Shown piece by piece: positions 32,484 to 41,850 of a stretch of 64,000 nt of DNA (positions are counted from its first letter, which is position 1; each line of letters opens with the position of its first letter). The translations under genes were made by a program, and so were the position numbers. Source of the DNA: Rhodopseudomonas sp. (GTDB lineage: Bacteria; Pseudomonadota; Alphaproteobacteria; Rhizobiales; Xanthobacteraceae); contig NZ_JACABA010000002.1 of assembly GCF_013377015.1 (NCBI RefSeq), positions 549,342-613,341 on the forward strand, given 5' to 3'. The notes below the pieces were generated by a model. That model searched no databases. It was not told the origin of the DNA and saw nothing but the letters and a program-made list of their open reading frames with translations.

Positions 32484-33497
32484 ATGCTGAGGGGATCTGC
32501 CGGACCGACGGTGTCGCGCGCCATCTTGCTGCAAACCATGGCGCTGGCGGCACTGCTTTGGCTACCGGGCGCCGCGGACGCGCTGGCGCAAGCCGCATAC
32601 TGGCCGCCGAAACTGGTGCGGATCGTGGTGCCGTTCGGGCCGGGCTCGACGCCGGACCTGGTCGGCCGGATTGTTGCCGACAGTCTGCAGGCGCATCATC
32701 CGGGTTCCAGCTTCGTCGTCGAGAACAAGCCCGGCGCCTCCGGCAATATCGGCACCGACGCGGTTGCCAAGGCGGCGGGAGACGGCGCCACGCTCGGCAT
32801 CTCGCTCGGCGGGCCGCTGGCGATCAACACGCTGTTGTTCGCCAGGCTGCCCTACGATCCGGAACGAGACATCGCGCCGGTGACGCTGCTCACCCAATTG
32901 CCGAGCGTGCTGGCGGTGCCGGCGAGCCTCGGCGTCGGCAGCGTCGCGGAGTTCGTGGCGCGGCTGAAGAGCGACAAGACCGGCCTCGCCTATGCGTCGA
33001 TCGGCGCCGGCTCGCTGTCGCAGCTGTGCATGGAGGCGATCGCGCAGCACGCCGGCGCCGGCATGGTGCACATCCCCTATGCGGGCTCGCCCAATGCGGT
33101 GACTGCGCTGATCCGCGGCGACGTCCAGGCGGCGTGCCTGCCGGCGATCGCGGTGACGCCGCATCTGGCGTCAGGCGCGGTCAAGATCCTCGCGGTCTCG
33201 ACCGCCGCGCGATCGCCGTTCCTGCCCGAGGTACCGACGCTGAAGGAAAGCGGCATCGACGTGCAGTCGGATGCCTGGAATGCGCTGATCGCGCCGGGCG
33301 CAACGCCTTCGGCGCTGGTCGATGTGATCAATGCGGACGTCCGGCAATCGCTCGGCGAAGCGGCGGTGATCGCCAAGCTGAAGGCCCAGCTGATCGCGCC
33401 CGCGCCCTCCACGCCGCAACAATTGCGGGACCGGATGGCCGCCGAGAAGCTGTTGTGGGCCGACGTGATCCGCGCCGCCAAGATCCGGATCGAGTGA
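32484..33497 (+). CDS. Bug/TctC family tripartite tricarboxylate transporter substrate-binding protein
   Basis: YWPPKLVRIVVPFGPGSTPDLVGRIVADSLQ...VVENKPGASGNIGTDAVAKA. Confidence 0.88.
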   Translation: MLRGSAGPTVSRAILLQTMALAALLWLPGAADALAQAAYWPPKLVRIVVPFGPGSTPDLVGRIVADSLQAHHPGSSFVVENKPGASGNIGTDAVAKAAGDGATLGISLGGPLAINTLLFARLPYDPERDIAPVTLLTQLPSVLAVPASLGVGSVAEFVARLKSDKTGLAYASIGAGSLSQLCMEAIAQHAGAGMVHIPYAGSPNAVTALIRGDVQAACLPAIAVTPHLASGAVKILAVSTAARSPFLPEVPTLKESGIDVQSDAWNALIAPGATPSALVDVINADVRQSLGEAAVIAKLKAQLIAPAPSTPQQLRDRMAAEKLLWADVIRAAKIRIE

Positions 33498-33520
33498 GCC
33501 GCGACTGCGCCGGAAACAGA

Positions 33521-33548
33521 AACGGCGGCGAGCAATCCCGCCGCCGTT
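33521..33548 (-). terminator. Hairpin terminator between convergent genes (T-rich tail on minus strand)
   Basis: AACGGCGGCG-AGCAATCC-CGCCGCCGTT; minus-strand tail TCTGTTTCC. Confidence 0.6.
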
Positions 33549-33573
33549 GGTCCGACAAATCGAAGGTTAGGAA

Positions 33574-34020
33574 TTACTTGTAGTAGCCGACGGCGCAGGT
33601 CTGGTCGCCGATTTTGGTCACGAAGGTGACCTTCTGCACCGGATCGGTCTGGCCGGGGCGCGGCCACATGTAGCTGACTTCCTTGACCTCGCCTTCCTTG
33701 GCGGTGGAATAGATCTCCTCGCCCAGCGCCTTGCCGGTCTTGTCCTTGAGTTCCTTCAGGCTCTTGCCGACCAAGGTCGGGTGCGCGGTGAAGTTGCCGT
33801 CAGCGCCGCCGCAGAACGGGTAAAGATCGCGATCCTTGAAGCCGCCCTCGCCCTTGTTGAACTGGGCAAGTGCTGCGGCCTTGTCGGCCTTGACGGCGGC
33901 GGCGGCCTTGTTGAGCATGGCCTTGGCTTCGTCGGCGGTGCCGAACTCAGCGGCCAGCGCCCCGGACGCGGCGAGCGCGCCCACGGTGGCGACGATGCTG
34001 AAGATTGATTTCAGTTTCAT
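33574..34020 (-). CDS. Secreted single-Cache-domain-like protein
   Basis: Signal peptide, then GGFKDRDLYPFCGGADGNFTAHPTLVGKSLKELKDKTGKALGEEIYSTA. Confidence 0.72.
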   Translation of the reverse strand: MKLKSIFSIVATVGALAASGALAAEFGTADEAKAMLNKAAAAVKADKAAALAQFNKGEGGFKDRDLYPFCGGADGNFTAHPTLVGKSLKELKDKTGKALGEEIYSTAKEGEVKEVSYMWPRPGQTDPVQKVTFVTKIGDQTCAVGYYK

Positions 34021-34170
34021 GGCATTCCTCCTGAAAGCTCCCTTGCTGGAGCGTGCCGGAAGAATAACTTCGGTGCGGCGTCGTGGTCTGCGCAACTTAC
34101 GACTAATTCAACATACGCCGATACCGCGCGCGTGCGACAGCACGCCGCGCCTGGCGTCGGATCGCGTCGA

Positions 34171-34449
34171 TCAGTGCGACGTCATCCAGGCGCGGGCTTC
34201 GCGCTGCGCCTTGGCGATCTCTTCCGCCGACATCAGCTCGGCGATTTCGCGGCGCAGCTGGATCGCATCGACCCGGCCCTTCAGCGCCGCGAGATTGAAC
34301 CATTTGTGCGCCGCCACCAGATCGACCGGCGCCGAGCGTCCGGATGCGAACAGCATCCCGAGGTCGAACAGCAGGTCCGGATTGGCGCCGGCTTCCACCG
34401 GGGTCGCGGTTTCAAGATCGAAATTGCCCTGAAGCATCTTGCTCTCCAT
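34171..34449 (-). CDS. Sel1-like repeat protein
   Basis: LLFDLGMLFASGRSAPVDLVAAHKWFNLAALKG Sel1-like pattern. Confidence 0.65.
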   Translation of the reverse strand: MESKMLQGNFDLETATPVEAGANPDLLFDLGMLFASGRSAPVDLVAAHKWFNLAALKGRVDAIQLRREIAELMSAEEIAKAQREARAWMTSH

Positions 34450-35078
34450 CTTTGGCCGGCTCGAACCCGAGGCGGCTCCTGTCCAATCGTTCAACACATC
34501 CCACCGCCGTGATCCGGCGTGTTGGGATGATCATGTCGATCAAATTTGAAGAGCAGTTTAAGTATCGCGATGAAGAGAATCTGAACAAGGCAACCCGGCG
34601 GCTCGCCCCCGATCGCAAAAACCACTGTGCCGCAGCGATTTACATCGGGTCGCCAGACTTGGTTTACCCTCGGTTTTCGCGAAACGATAACCATCGCACC
34701 AACGCGCCGGTGCCTGATGCCACCGGGCTTTGGGTCGGACAGCGATGGGAGGGGATGCGGCCCGGCGACTGGGCGCGGGGCAAAAAAACGAGGGCGTCGG
34801 CGAACACGTCAGGATCAAATCTCACGCCGCGGTGACCGCCGGTGAAACTGCGGACCCAAGATCCGCACCGTACGAAGAAAAACCGTTTCTTCTGCCGGAC
34901 CGCTTCCAACCAGAGCGAACCCTGTCGAACTTACGATCCGGCCGTTTGACCTGATGTCTCGCCGACACCCTCTTTCGTCGACCAGAGCCTCCGCTGAAAT
35001 CCGCTTCGTGAAGCGGACGGTGCTGGTGGCTCTTGTGACGTCGCCGGCATCGACCTGCCGGCAATCTCGTTGTCGAAG

Positions 35079-35174
35079 TTACTTCTTCTTCTTGGCGACC
35101 TTCTTCGTCTTCTTCGCGGTCTTCTTCACCGCGCTCTTCGTCGCCTTCTTTGCCTTCTTAGCTTTCTTGGCCAT
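35079..35174 (-). CDS. 31-aa Lys/Ala-rich (histone H1 tail-like) peptide
   Basis: MAKKAKKAKKATKSAVKKTAKKTKKVAKKKK*; preceded by CAGGAGGGCAAC-ATG Shine-Dalgarno. Confidence 0.6.
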   Translation of the reverse strand: MAKKAKKAKKATKSAVKKTAKKTKKVAKKKK

Positions 35175-35242
35175 GTTGCCCTCCTGAATAAAGTGAGATG
35201 GCTTAATCGCTGCGTGCACTCGGGAATCGAAATGCACTACAT

Positions 35243-35349
35243 TCCGAATACACCAACACATTAGAAAAAACAGTGTCCCGCTTAAGGAAGTGTTGATGAC
35301 GCAATGTCACCGCGCGTACCGCACGTTCGAACCGAACACACCAACGCAT
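35243..35349 (-). repeat. Direct repeat pair upstream of the Lys/Ala-rich peptide
   Basis: + strand CCGAATACACCAACACAT (35243-35260) and CCGAACACACCAACGCAT (35332-35349), 16/18 identical. Confidence 0.55.
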
Positions 35350-35723
35350 CGACGGCGCGATGCAGATTGTGCGTGAAAACACTACGTCGACGATTGTCAA
35401 GATTGCAGAAAGTGCTTGAACCGCAGGTATTTTCGTAATTCACGATGCAAGAGAAGCGCGCGCATCGCGGCCATCCGCGACTCATCGCGCGGAGCCGAAA
35501 ACCTCGTTCGCGGACTCTGAGTCGCGATTTTTGGCAATGAAAAAATTTTCGTGCTTGCGGTCTCGACGTCTCATCAAGGCTCGCCAAGCCGGGTTTTTTC
35601 GACGAATCGAATTCGCTGATTCGCGATCGGTTCAGCGTCCGCAGGACGACGTCGGAGCGCCGACGCGGTGTCGTCGCGACCTTGCGGTCACGCGCAGACG
35701 GCGACGCTGCCCTCGCCGCGAAC

Positions 35724-36077
35724 TCAGTCGGGCGCCGGAATGGGTCCTGCCGGATCGAACAGAACGACCACCGCGAAGGCGATCAACGCGGCGCCGAGCA
35801 GCGTGCCGAGCAGCCACAGCGCCGATCGGCCGCGACGTCGCCAGCGCGACGCCGCGGCGGTTTGCTGCGTCAGAACATCGATCGGGTAAACCACGCAGGT
35901 GCCGAGGTTGCCGAGCGCGGCGAGCGAGATCAGGCCCGGCCAGTGTCGCGCGATGTAACCGGGATGGCCGCCAAGCTAGGCGGCGGGCAACGCCGCCAGT
36001 AGCAAGACGAGGTTGAAGCCAATGCGCCGCGGTTCCCAAGAGCGAACCGCCTCCCGCAGCGCGGGAGGCACCGCCAT
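35724..36077 (-). pseudogene. Small membrane protein gene interrupted by an in-frame TAG (codon 34), overlapping gatB stop
   Basis: [116 protein letters not shown]; 118 codons in one frame; TGATG overlap with gatB. Confidence 0.7.
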
Positions 36078-37561
36078 CACAGCCCGAGCTTGCTCTTCAG
36101 GATGTCGTTGACCGCTTGCGGGTTGGCCTTGCCGCCGGACGACTTCATTACCTGGCCGACGAACCAGCCGATCATTGCCGGCTTGTCGCGCACCTGGGCC
36201 GCCTTGTCCGGATTGACCGCGATGATGTCGTCGACCACCTTCTCGATCGCGCCGAGGTCGGTGACCTGCTTCATGCCGCGCGTCTCGACCAGTGCGCGGG
36301 GATCGCCGCCTTCCTGCCAGACGATCTCGAACAGGTCCTTGGCGATCTTGCCGGAGATCGTGGCGTCGCCGATTAGGTCGACGATCGCGGCAAGCTGCGC
36401 GGCGGAGACCGGCGAGGCGGCGATGCCATGGCCGTCCTTGTTGAGCCGGCCAAACAACTCGTTGATCACCCAGTTGGCGGCAAGCTTGCCGTCGCGGGCG
36501 GCGTTGGCGAGCTTGCCGAGCACCGCTTCGTAGAAGTCCGCGCTCTCGCGCTCGCTGACCAGCACGCCGGCGTCGTCGGGCGACAGCGCGAAGTCGCGGA
36601 TGAACCGCGCCTTCTTGGCGTCCGGCAGTTCCGGCAGTTCGGCCTTGAGCGCGTCGACATAGGCTTGCGAGAATTCCAGCGGCAGCAGGTCGGGATCGGG
36701 GAAATAGCGGTAGTCGTGCGCCTCTTCCTTGGAGCGCATCGAGCGGGTCTCGCCCTTCACGGCGTCGAACAGCCGGGTTTCCTGGTCGATTGGACCGCCG
36801 TCTTCCAGAATGCCGATCTGGCGCCGCGCTTCGTATTCGATCGCCTGGCCGATGAAGCGGATCGAATTGACGTTCTTGATCTCGCAGCGGGTGCCGAGCG
36901 GCCCGCCGGGCTTGCGCACCGAGACGTTGACGTCGGCGCGCAGGCTGCCCTTCTCCATGTCGCCGTCGCAGGTGCCGAGATAGCGCAGGATGCTGCGCAG
37001 CTTGGCGACATAGGCCTTGGCCTGTTCGGAGGTGCGCATGTCCGGCTTGGAGACGATCTCCATCAGGGCGACGCCGGAGCGGTTGAGGTCGACGAACGAC
37101 ATCGTGGCGTGCTGGTCGTGCAGCAACTTGCCGGCGTCCTGCTCCAGATGCAGCCGTTCGATCCCGACCGTGATGCTGTCGCCGCTGTCCAGATCGACGA
37201 TCACCTCGCCCTCGCCCACGATCGGCGACTTGTACTGGCTGATCTGGTAGCCCTGCGGCAGGTCCGGATAGAAATAATTCTTGCGGTCGAACACCGAGCG
37301 CAGATTGATCTGCGCCTTGAGGCCGAGCCCGGTGCGCACCGCCTGGCGGATGCAGGCCTCGTTGATCACCGGCAGCATGCCGGGCATCGCCGCGTCGACC
37401 AGCGAGACATGCGAGTTCGGCTCGCCGCCGAATTCCGTCGAGGCGCCGGAGAACAGCTTCGAGTTCGAGGTGACCTGGGCGTGGACTTCCAGCCCGATCA
37501 CGATTTCCCAGTCGCCGGTGGCGCCCTTGATCAGCTGTGATGGTTTGACGGTTGCGTTCAT
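36077..37561 (-). CDS. gatB: Asp-tRNA(Asn)/Glu-tRNA(Gln) amidotransferase subunit B
   Basis: [42 protein letters not shown]. Confidence 0.97.
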   Translation of the reverse strand: MNATVKPSQLIKGATGDWEIVIGLEVHAQVTSNSKLFSGASTEFGGEPNSHVSLVDAAMPGMLPVINEACIRQAVRTGLGLKAQINLRSVFDRKNYFYPDLPQGYQISQYKSPIVGEGEVIVDLDSGDSITVGIERLHLEQDAGKLLHDQHATMSFVDLNRSGVALMEIVSKPDMRTSEQAKAYVAKLRSILRYLGTCDGDMEKGSLRADVNVSVRKPGGPLGTRCEIKNVNSIRFIGQAIEYEARRQIGILEDGGPIDQETRLFDAVKGETRSMRSKEEAHDYRYFPDPDLLPLEFSQAYVDALKAELPELPDAKKARFIRDFALSPDDAGVLVSERESADFYEAVLGKLANAARDGKLAANWVINELFGRLNKDGHGIAASPVSAAQLAAIVDLIGDATISGKIAKDLFEIVWQEGGDPRALVETRGMKQVTDLGAIEKVVDDIIAVNPDKAAQVRDKPAMIGWFVGQVMKSSGGKANPQAVNDILKSKLGL

Positions 37562-37769
37562 GTGCGGCTTTTACTCCGCCGGCGGGTCCGAGAAAACCCC
37601 GATGTTCCAGGTAACCTGACGGTAATGCAAGGCAGGCCGGTCCGCATGGCGCGGCGAAACCCCCGCGGGACCGGCCTATGTCACAGCCCGGTCTCGTTTC
37701 GGGCGCTTGATATGCCTCAACGAGGCAATCCCGGACCGCACCAAGATATTCCCCGGGGCAGGCAAGGAG

Positions 37770-38375
37770 ATGGACATGACGAACGAAGGTTATTCGCACC
37801 AATTCTCGAGCTGGGCAAAAGAACGGATCGACGAGATCGAGGCGACGTTGGCATCGATCGAAACCCGCGCGGCCACGCTGCAGGACGAAGCCAAGCGGCA
37901 GGCCGAGCAAGCGATCGCGCAGATCAACGTGCAGCGCGATGCGTTCCTGGAAGCCGTCCGCAAGCAACAACACGAAGGCGAAGCCGCATGGACCGCCGCA
38001 AAGGCCGATCTGGCTCCGGCTTGGGCCAGTTTCGAGGCCACCGTGCAGGGGTATATGTCCGACGTCGTCCAGCAGGCCGAGCAGCAGACCGCAACTTTCA
38101 AGGCCCGCGCCGACGCCCAGCGCGAGGCCTGGCAGCAAGCGAGCGAGGCCCTGCTCGGCAAGACCGTTGCCTTCGCCGAAGCCAAGAAAAAGGACGTCGA
38201 GGCGGCGATGGTGCAGTTGAAAACCGAGGCGGAAGCCGCACGGTTGAGGCTGGAAGCGCAGCAGAAGGCTGGAGCGGATTCGTGGTCGGTGATGAAATCC
38301 GCGCTTGAAGAAAGCCGTTCTGCGTTCGACAGCGCTATCCAGAAGGCGCTCGATGCCTTCAAGAAGGCGTCATAG
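37770..38375 (+). CDS. Hypothetical Ala/Glu/Lys-rich coiled-coil protein
   Basis: Approx. 200 aa with heptad-like composition; no enzymatic motif. Confidence 0.65.
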   Translation: MDMTNEGYSHQFSSWAKERIDEIEATLASIETRAATLQDEAKRQAEQAIAQINVQRDAFLEAVRKQQHEGEAAWTAAKADLAPAWASFEATVQGYMSDVVQQAEQQTATFKARADAQREAWQQASEALLGKTVAFAEAKKKDVEAAMVQLKTEAEAARLRLEAQQKAGADSWSVMKSALEESRSAFDSAIQKALDAFKKAS

Positions 38376-38399
38376 CCTGATCAAAGGCGCCTGATGCAC

Positions 38400-38424
38400 G
38401 ACGCGCGCTCGCTGGGCGCGCGTC
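38400..38424. terminator. Hairpin between convergent genes
   Basis: GACGCGCGC-TCGCTGG-GCGCGCGTC perfect 9 bp stem; no strong T tail. Confidence 0.4.
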
Positions 38425-38458
38425 GGCTTCAAGCGCTGCTTGTTGATGAGTCTGTACC

Positions 38459-39556
38459 CTAGTTCGCCGCTGGCGGCTGTACCGCGTCGAACGCCAGCGT
38501 GAACCAGGTGCCCTGGCCGCGGATGGTCTCGGCCTTGAACGCGACGTTGCGGGCGTTTTCCTGCAGCGTCTGCAGAATCAGGGCGCCGAGCTTGCGCGGC
38601 GACGGCCATTCCTGCCCCTCGCCGAGGCCGACGCCGTCGTCCGACACGATCACGGTGACGCGGCCGCCGTCCAGCTTGCAGATCAGTTTCAGCCGGCCGC
38701 CGCTGCGGCCGACGAAGGCGTATTTCAACGCGTTGGTCAGCATCTCGTTGACCAGCAGCCCCGCCGGCATCGCGACATTGATCGACATCGGGCAATAGCC
38801 GACGTCGAGCTCGATCTCGATATCCGGCGTCGCATTGGCCTGCATCACCGCGGTGGCGACGTCGGACAGATACTGGCCGAGGTCGATATCGGCCAGCGCG
38901 TTCTCCGCCGACAGGATCCGGTACAGCACCGTCAGGGCATCGATCCGGCTCGCCAGCCGAGCCAGCGCGACCGTCTCGCCCTCGGCGGCCGAGCGCGCCT
39001 CCATCCGCACCAGCGCGGTGATCAGCTGCAGATTGTTCTTCACCCGGTGCTGCAGCTCGCGCATCAGCATGTCGCGATCGCGGATCTGGCTCTCGAATTG
39101 CTCGATCTGGGCGCGCTCGCGGCCGCCGACATCGACCAGCGCGGCGATCCGGAAATTCTCGATGCCGTCGTCGCTTTCGATCACCGAGGCATACGCCTGC
39201 ACGATCACCAGCCGGTCGACCGGCCCCGCGGGCCGGAACACGCCGACGAAATCCTCGCCGTCGCGGATCGCCGTGCCCAGCGTCTGGGTCTGGTCGTCCT
39301 CGTTCAGGAATCCGTCGAGGAAGCTCCAGCCCTGGCCTTCGACATCGGCCGCCGCCAGCGACATCAGGGTTTCGAACGCCTTGTTGGCGTAGACCACCCG
39401 TTGTTCCAGCCCGGAACCGCGCGACACCGCCACCGCGACAGGAACGTGATCCAGCAGATGCTTGTAGCGGTCGTTCTCGAGCGCCACGGCGAGCTTCGAC
39501 GATCCCAGAATCTGATCGACCTGTTGGGAGGACGGCGTTCCGTCGTCAGCGCTCAT
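38459..39556 (-). CDS. PAS-containing HisKA_2-type sensor histidine kinase
   Basis: LMRELQHRVKNNLQLITALVRMEARSA phospho-His box; LLVNEMLTNALKYAF; VSDDGVGLGEG. Confidence 0.88.
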   Translation of the reverse strand: MSADDGTPSSQQVDQILGSSKLAVALENDRYKHLLDHVPVAVAVSRGSGLEQRVVYANKAFETLMSLAAADVEGQGWSFLDGFLNEDDQTQTLGTAIRDGEDFVGVFRPAGPVDRLVIVQAYASVIESDDGIENFRIAALVDVGGRERAQIEQFESQIRDRDMLMRELQHRVKNNLQLITALVRMEARSAAEGETVALARLASRIDALTVLYRILSAENALADIDLGQYLSDVATAVMQANATPDIEIELDVGYCPMSINVAMPAGLLVNEMLTNALKYAFVGRSGGRLKLICKLDGGRVTVIVSDDGVGLGEGQEWPSPRKLGALILQTLQENARNVAFKAETIRGQGTWFTLAFDAVQPPAAN

Positions 39557-39635
39557 GGCGGCCCCTGCTCATGCGGAAATGATGGCGAAACGCGCGCCCG
39601 AACGCAACGAAAACAGGTACGCGGAAAAGCAAGAA

Positions 39636-41114
39636 TTACGCCCACCACTTCGCCGGCGAGAACCGCCCGGCGGTCTGCTCGATCACCTCGCCGAGCGAGA
39701 ACAGCGTCTCCTCGTCGAATGGCCGGCCGATCAGCTGCAGCCCGAGCGGCAGACCCTGCGCATCCTTGCCGCCGGGCACCGCGATTCCGGGTAGCCCCGC
39801 CATGTTCACCGTCACCGTGAAGATGTCGTTGAGATACATCTCGACCGGATCGGCACCGCCCTTCTCGCCGATTCCGAACGCCGCCGACGGCGTCGCGGGC
39901 GTCAGAATCGCCGAGACGCCCTTGGCGAAGCATTCCTCGAAATCACGCTTGATCAGCGTGCGAACCTTCTGCGCGCGCAGGTAATAGGCATCGTAGTAAC
40001 CTGCCGACAGGACATAGGTGCCGATCATGATGCGGCGACGCACTTCGGCGCCGAACCCCTGGGCGCGGGTGTTTTCGTACATCTCGGTGATGTTGCGGCC
40101 ATTGACCCGCGCGCCGTAGCGCACGCCGTCGTAGCGCGCCAGGTTCGACGAGGCCTCCGCCGGCGCCACGATGTAATAGGCCGGCAGCGCGTATTTGGTG
40201 TGCGGCAACGACACCTCGACCAGTTCGGCGCCCGCGGCCTTCAGCCAGTCGGCGCCGTCGGTCCACAGCTTCTCGATTTCCGGCGGCATGCCGTCGAGCC
40301 GGTACTCCTTCGGAATGCCGATCTTCATGCCCTTCACCGAGCGGCCGATCGCCGCCTCATAGTCCGGCACCGGACGATCCACCGAGGTGGTGTCCTTCGG
40401 ATCGTGGCCGGCCATCGAGCGCAGCAGGATCGCGCTGTCGCGCACCGTGCGGGCGATCGGGCCGGCCTGATCGAGCGACGACGCGAAGGCGACGATGCCC
40501 CAGCGCGAGCAGCGGCCATAGGTCGGCTTGATCCCGACCGTGCCGGTGAACGCCGCCGGCTGCCGGATCGAACCGCCGGTGTCGGTCGCGGTAGCGCCGA
40601 GGCAGAGTCCCGCAGCCACGGCCGATGCCGAGCCGCCCGACGAGCCGCCGGGGACCAGTTTGGCGTCCGAGCCGTCGCGCCGCCACGGATTGACCACCGG
40701 CCCGAAACACGAGGTCTCGTTCGACGAGCCCATCGCGAATTCGTCGTTGTTCAATTTGCCGAGCATCACCGCGCCGTCGCGCCACAGCTGCGCGGACACC
40801 GTCGACTCATAGGGCGGCGTGAAATCGTCGAGGATCTTCGAACATGCCGTGGTGCGCACGCCTTTGGTGGCGAACAGGTCCTTGATGCCAAGCGGCAGAC
40901 CTGCGAGCGGACCGCCCTCGCCGCTGGCGAGTTTCGCATCGGCCGCACGCGCCATGCCGCGCGCCTGCTCTGGCGTTTCCAGCACGAAGGCGTTGAGCAC
41001 GCGGGCGGCTTCGATCGCCGCCAGATGGGCGTCGGTCAGTTCCAGAGCAGTGAAGGTCTTCTGCACGAGGCCGTCCCGGGCCTCGGCGAGCGTCAGCGAA
41101 GTGAGATCGGTCAT
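39636..41114 (-). CDS. gatA: Asp-tRNA(Asn)/Glu-tRNA(Gln) amidotransferase subunit A
   Basis: Amidase signature [64 protein letters not shown]. Confidence 0.97.
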   Translation of the reverse strand: MTDLTSLTLAEARDGLVQKTFTALELTDAHLAAIEAARVLNAFVLETPEQARGMARAADAKLASGEGGPLAGLPLGIKDLFATKGVRTTACSKILDDFTPPYESTVSAQLWRDGAVMLGKLNNDEFAMGSSNETSCFGPVVNPWRRDGSDAKLVPGGSSGGSASAVAAGLCLGATATDTGGSIRQPAAFTGTVGIKPTYGRCSRWGIVAFASSLDQAGPIARTVRDSAILLRSMAGHDPKDTTSVDRPVPDYEAAIGRSVKGMKIGIPKEYRLDGMPPEIEKLWTDGADWLKAAGAELVEVSLPHTKYALPAYYIVAPAEASSNLARYDGVRYGARVNGRNITEMYENTRAQGFGAEVRRRIMIGTYVLSAGYYDAYYLRAQKVRTLIKRDFEECFAKGVSAILTPATPSAAFGIGEKGGADPVEMYLNDIFTVTVNMAGLPGIAVPGGKDAQGLPLGLQLIGRPFDEETLFSLGEVIEQTAGRFSPAKWWA

Positions 41115-41265
41115 TAGGACGGTACAGCCATATTGATTTGTCGAATGAATGCCCAAAAAAAGGCGCGGGCATCGTGATGGCCTGCGGGCTAGCATAGCGA
41201 GGGCAGAAAATGAAGCAATTGCGGCCTTCCCTATTACGTCCCTACAAAATCATTGACGCGGCCTA

Positions 41266-41282
41266 TTTATGTAGTTACAAAT
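41266..41282. promoter_or_regulatory. Possible brnTA operator dyad
   Basis: TTTA-TGTA-GT-TACA-AAT imperfect dyad abutting the brnT start. Confidence 0.3.
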
Positions 41283-41576
41283 ATGACGAAGGTTACGTTC
41301 GACCCGGCCAAACGGATCTGGACCCTGCAGCATCGGGGCCTCGATTTCTCGGTCGACGCGCCCCGGCTATTCGCCGGTCGCAAAGTGACGACAATCGATG
41401 ATCGCTTCGACTACGGCGAGGTACGCTACATCACCGCCGGCCAGGTCGATGGACGACTGGTGGTGACGGTCTGGACCTGGCGCGGCGACGCACGCCACAT
41501 CATTTCAATGAGGTACTGCCATGCCAAGGAAGAAGCCCGCTGGACCGAAATTATTCGGCAAACCCCTGACGAATGA
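41283..41576 (+). CDS. brnT: BrnT family toxin
   Basis: VTFDPAKRIWTLQHRGLDFSVDAPRLFAG...DYGEVRYITAGQVDGRLVVTVWTWRGDARHIISMRYCHAKEEARW. Confidence 0.85.
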   Translation: MTKVTFDPAKRIWTLQHRGLDFSVDAPRLFAGRKVTTIDDRFDYGEVRYITAGQVDGRLVVTVWTWRGDARHIISMRYCHAKEEARWTEIIRQTPDE

Positions 41577-41814
41577 TCCCGATGACGCGCCGGAACTGCT
41601 CGACGATTTTTTCCGGTACGGCGAATTAAGCGACGGCGACAAGGTGATCCGCCGCGGCCGGCCGCCGCTCGGCGACAAACCGAAATGCTCGGTGACGCTG
41701 CGGCTGGACGCCGACGTGCTCGACTCCTACCGCGCACTCGGCGCCGGCTGGCAGTCGCAGATCAACGCCGATCTGCGCCGCGTCCGCAAGCTGAAGAAGG
41801 CGCCAAACGGCTGA
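41521..41814 (+). CDS. brnA: BrnA family antitoxin
   Basis: Overlaps brnT 3' end by 56 nt; GRPPLGDKPKCSVTLRLDADVLDSYRALGAGWQSQINADLRRVRKL RHH-like C-terminus. Confidence 0.85.
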   Translation: MPRKKPAGPKLFGKPLTNDPDDAPELLDDFFRYGELSDGDKVIRRGRPPLGDKPKCSVTLRLDADVLDSYRALGAGWQSQINADLRRVRKLKKAPNG

Positions 41815-41850
41815 GATTGCCAAGCACGTCGCCCGGCAACACCCTGCGCA

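Noticed and set aside
34534-34835. ORF MSIKFEEQFKYRDEENLNKATRRL...
   Set aside because: Composition changes midway and no supporting RBS or family; left unannotated
35976-38138. 720-aa minus ORF overlapping gatB
   Set aside because: Mostly out of frame with gatB; only its last 33 codons are meaningful, as the N-terminus of the amber-interrupted membrane protein
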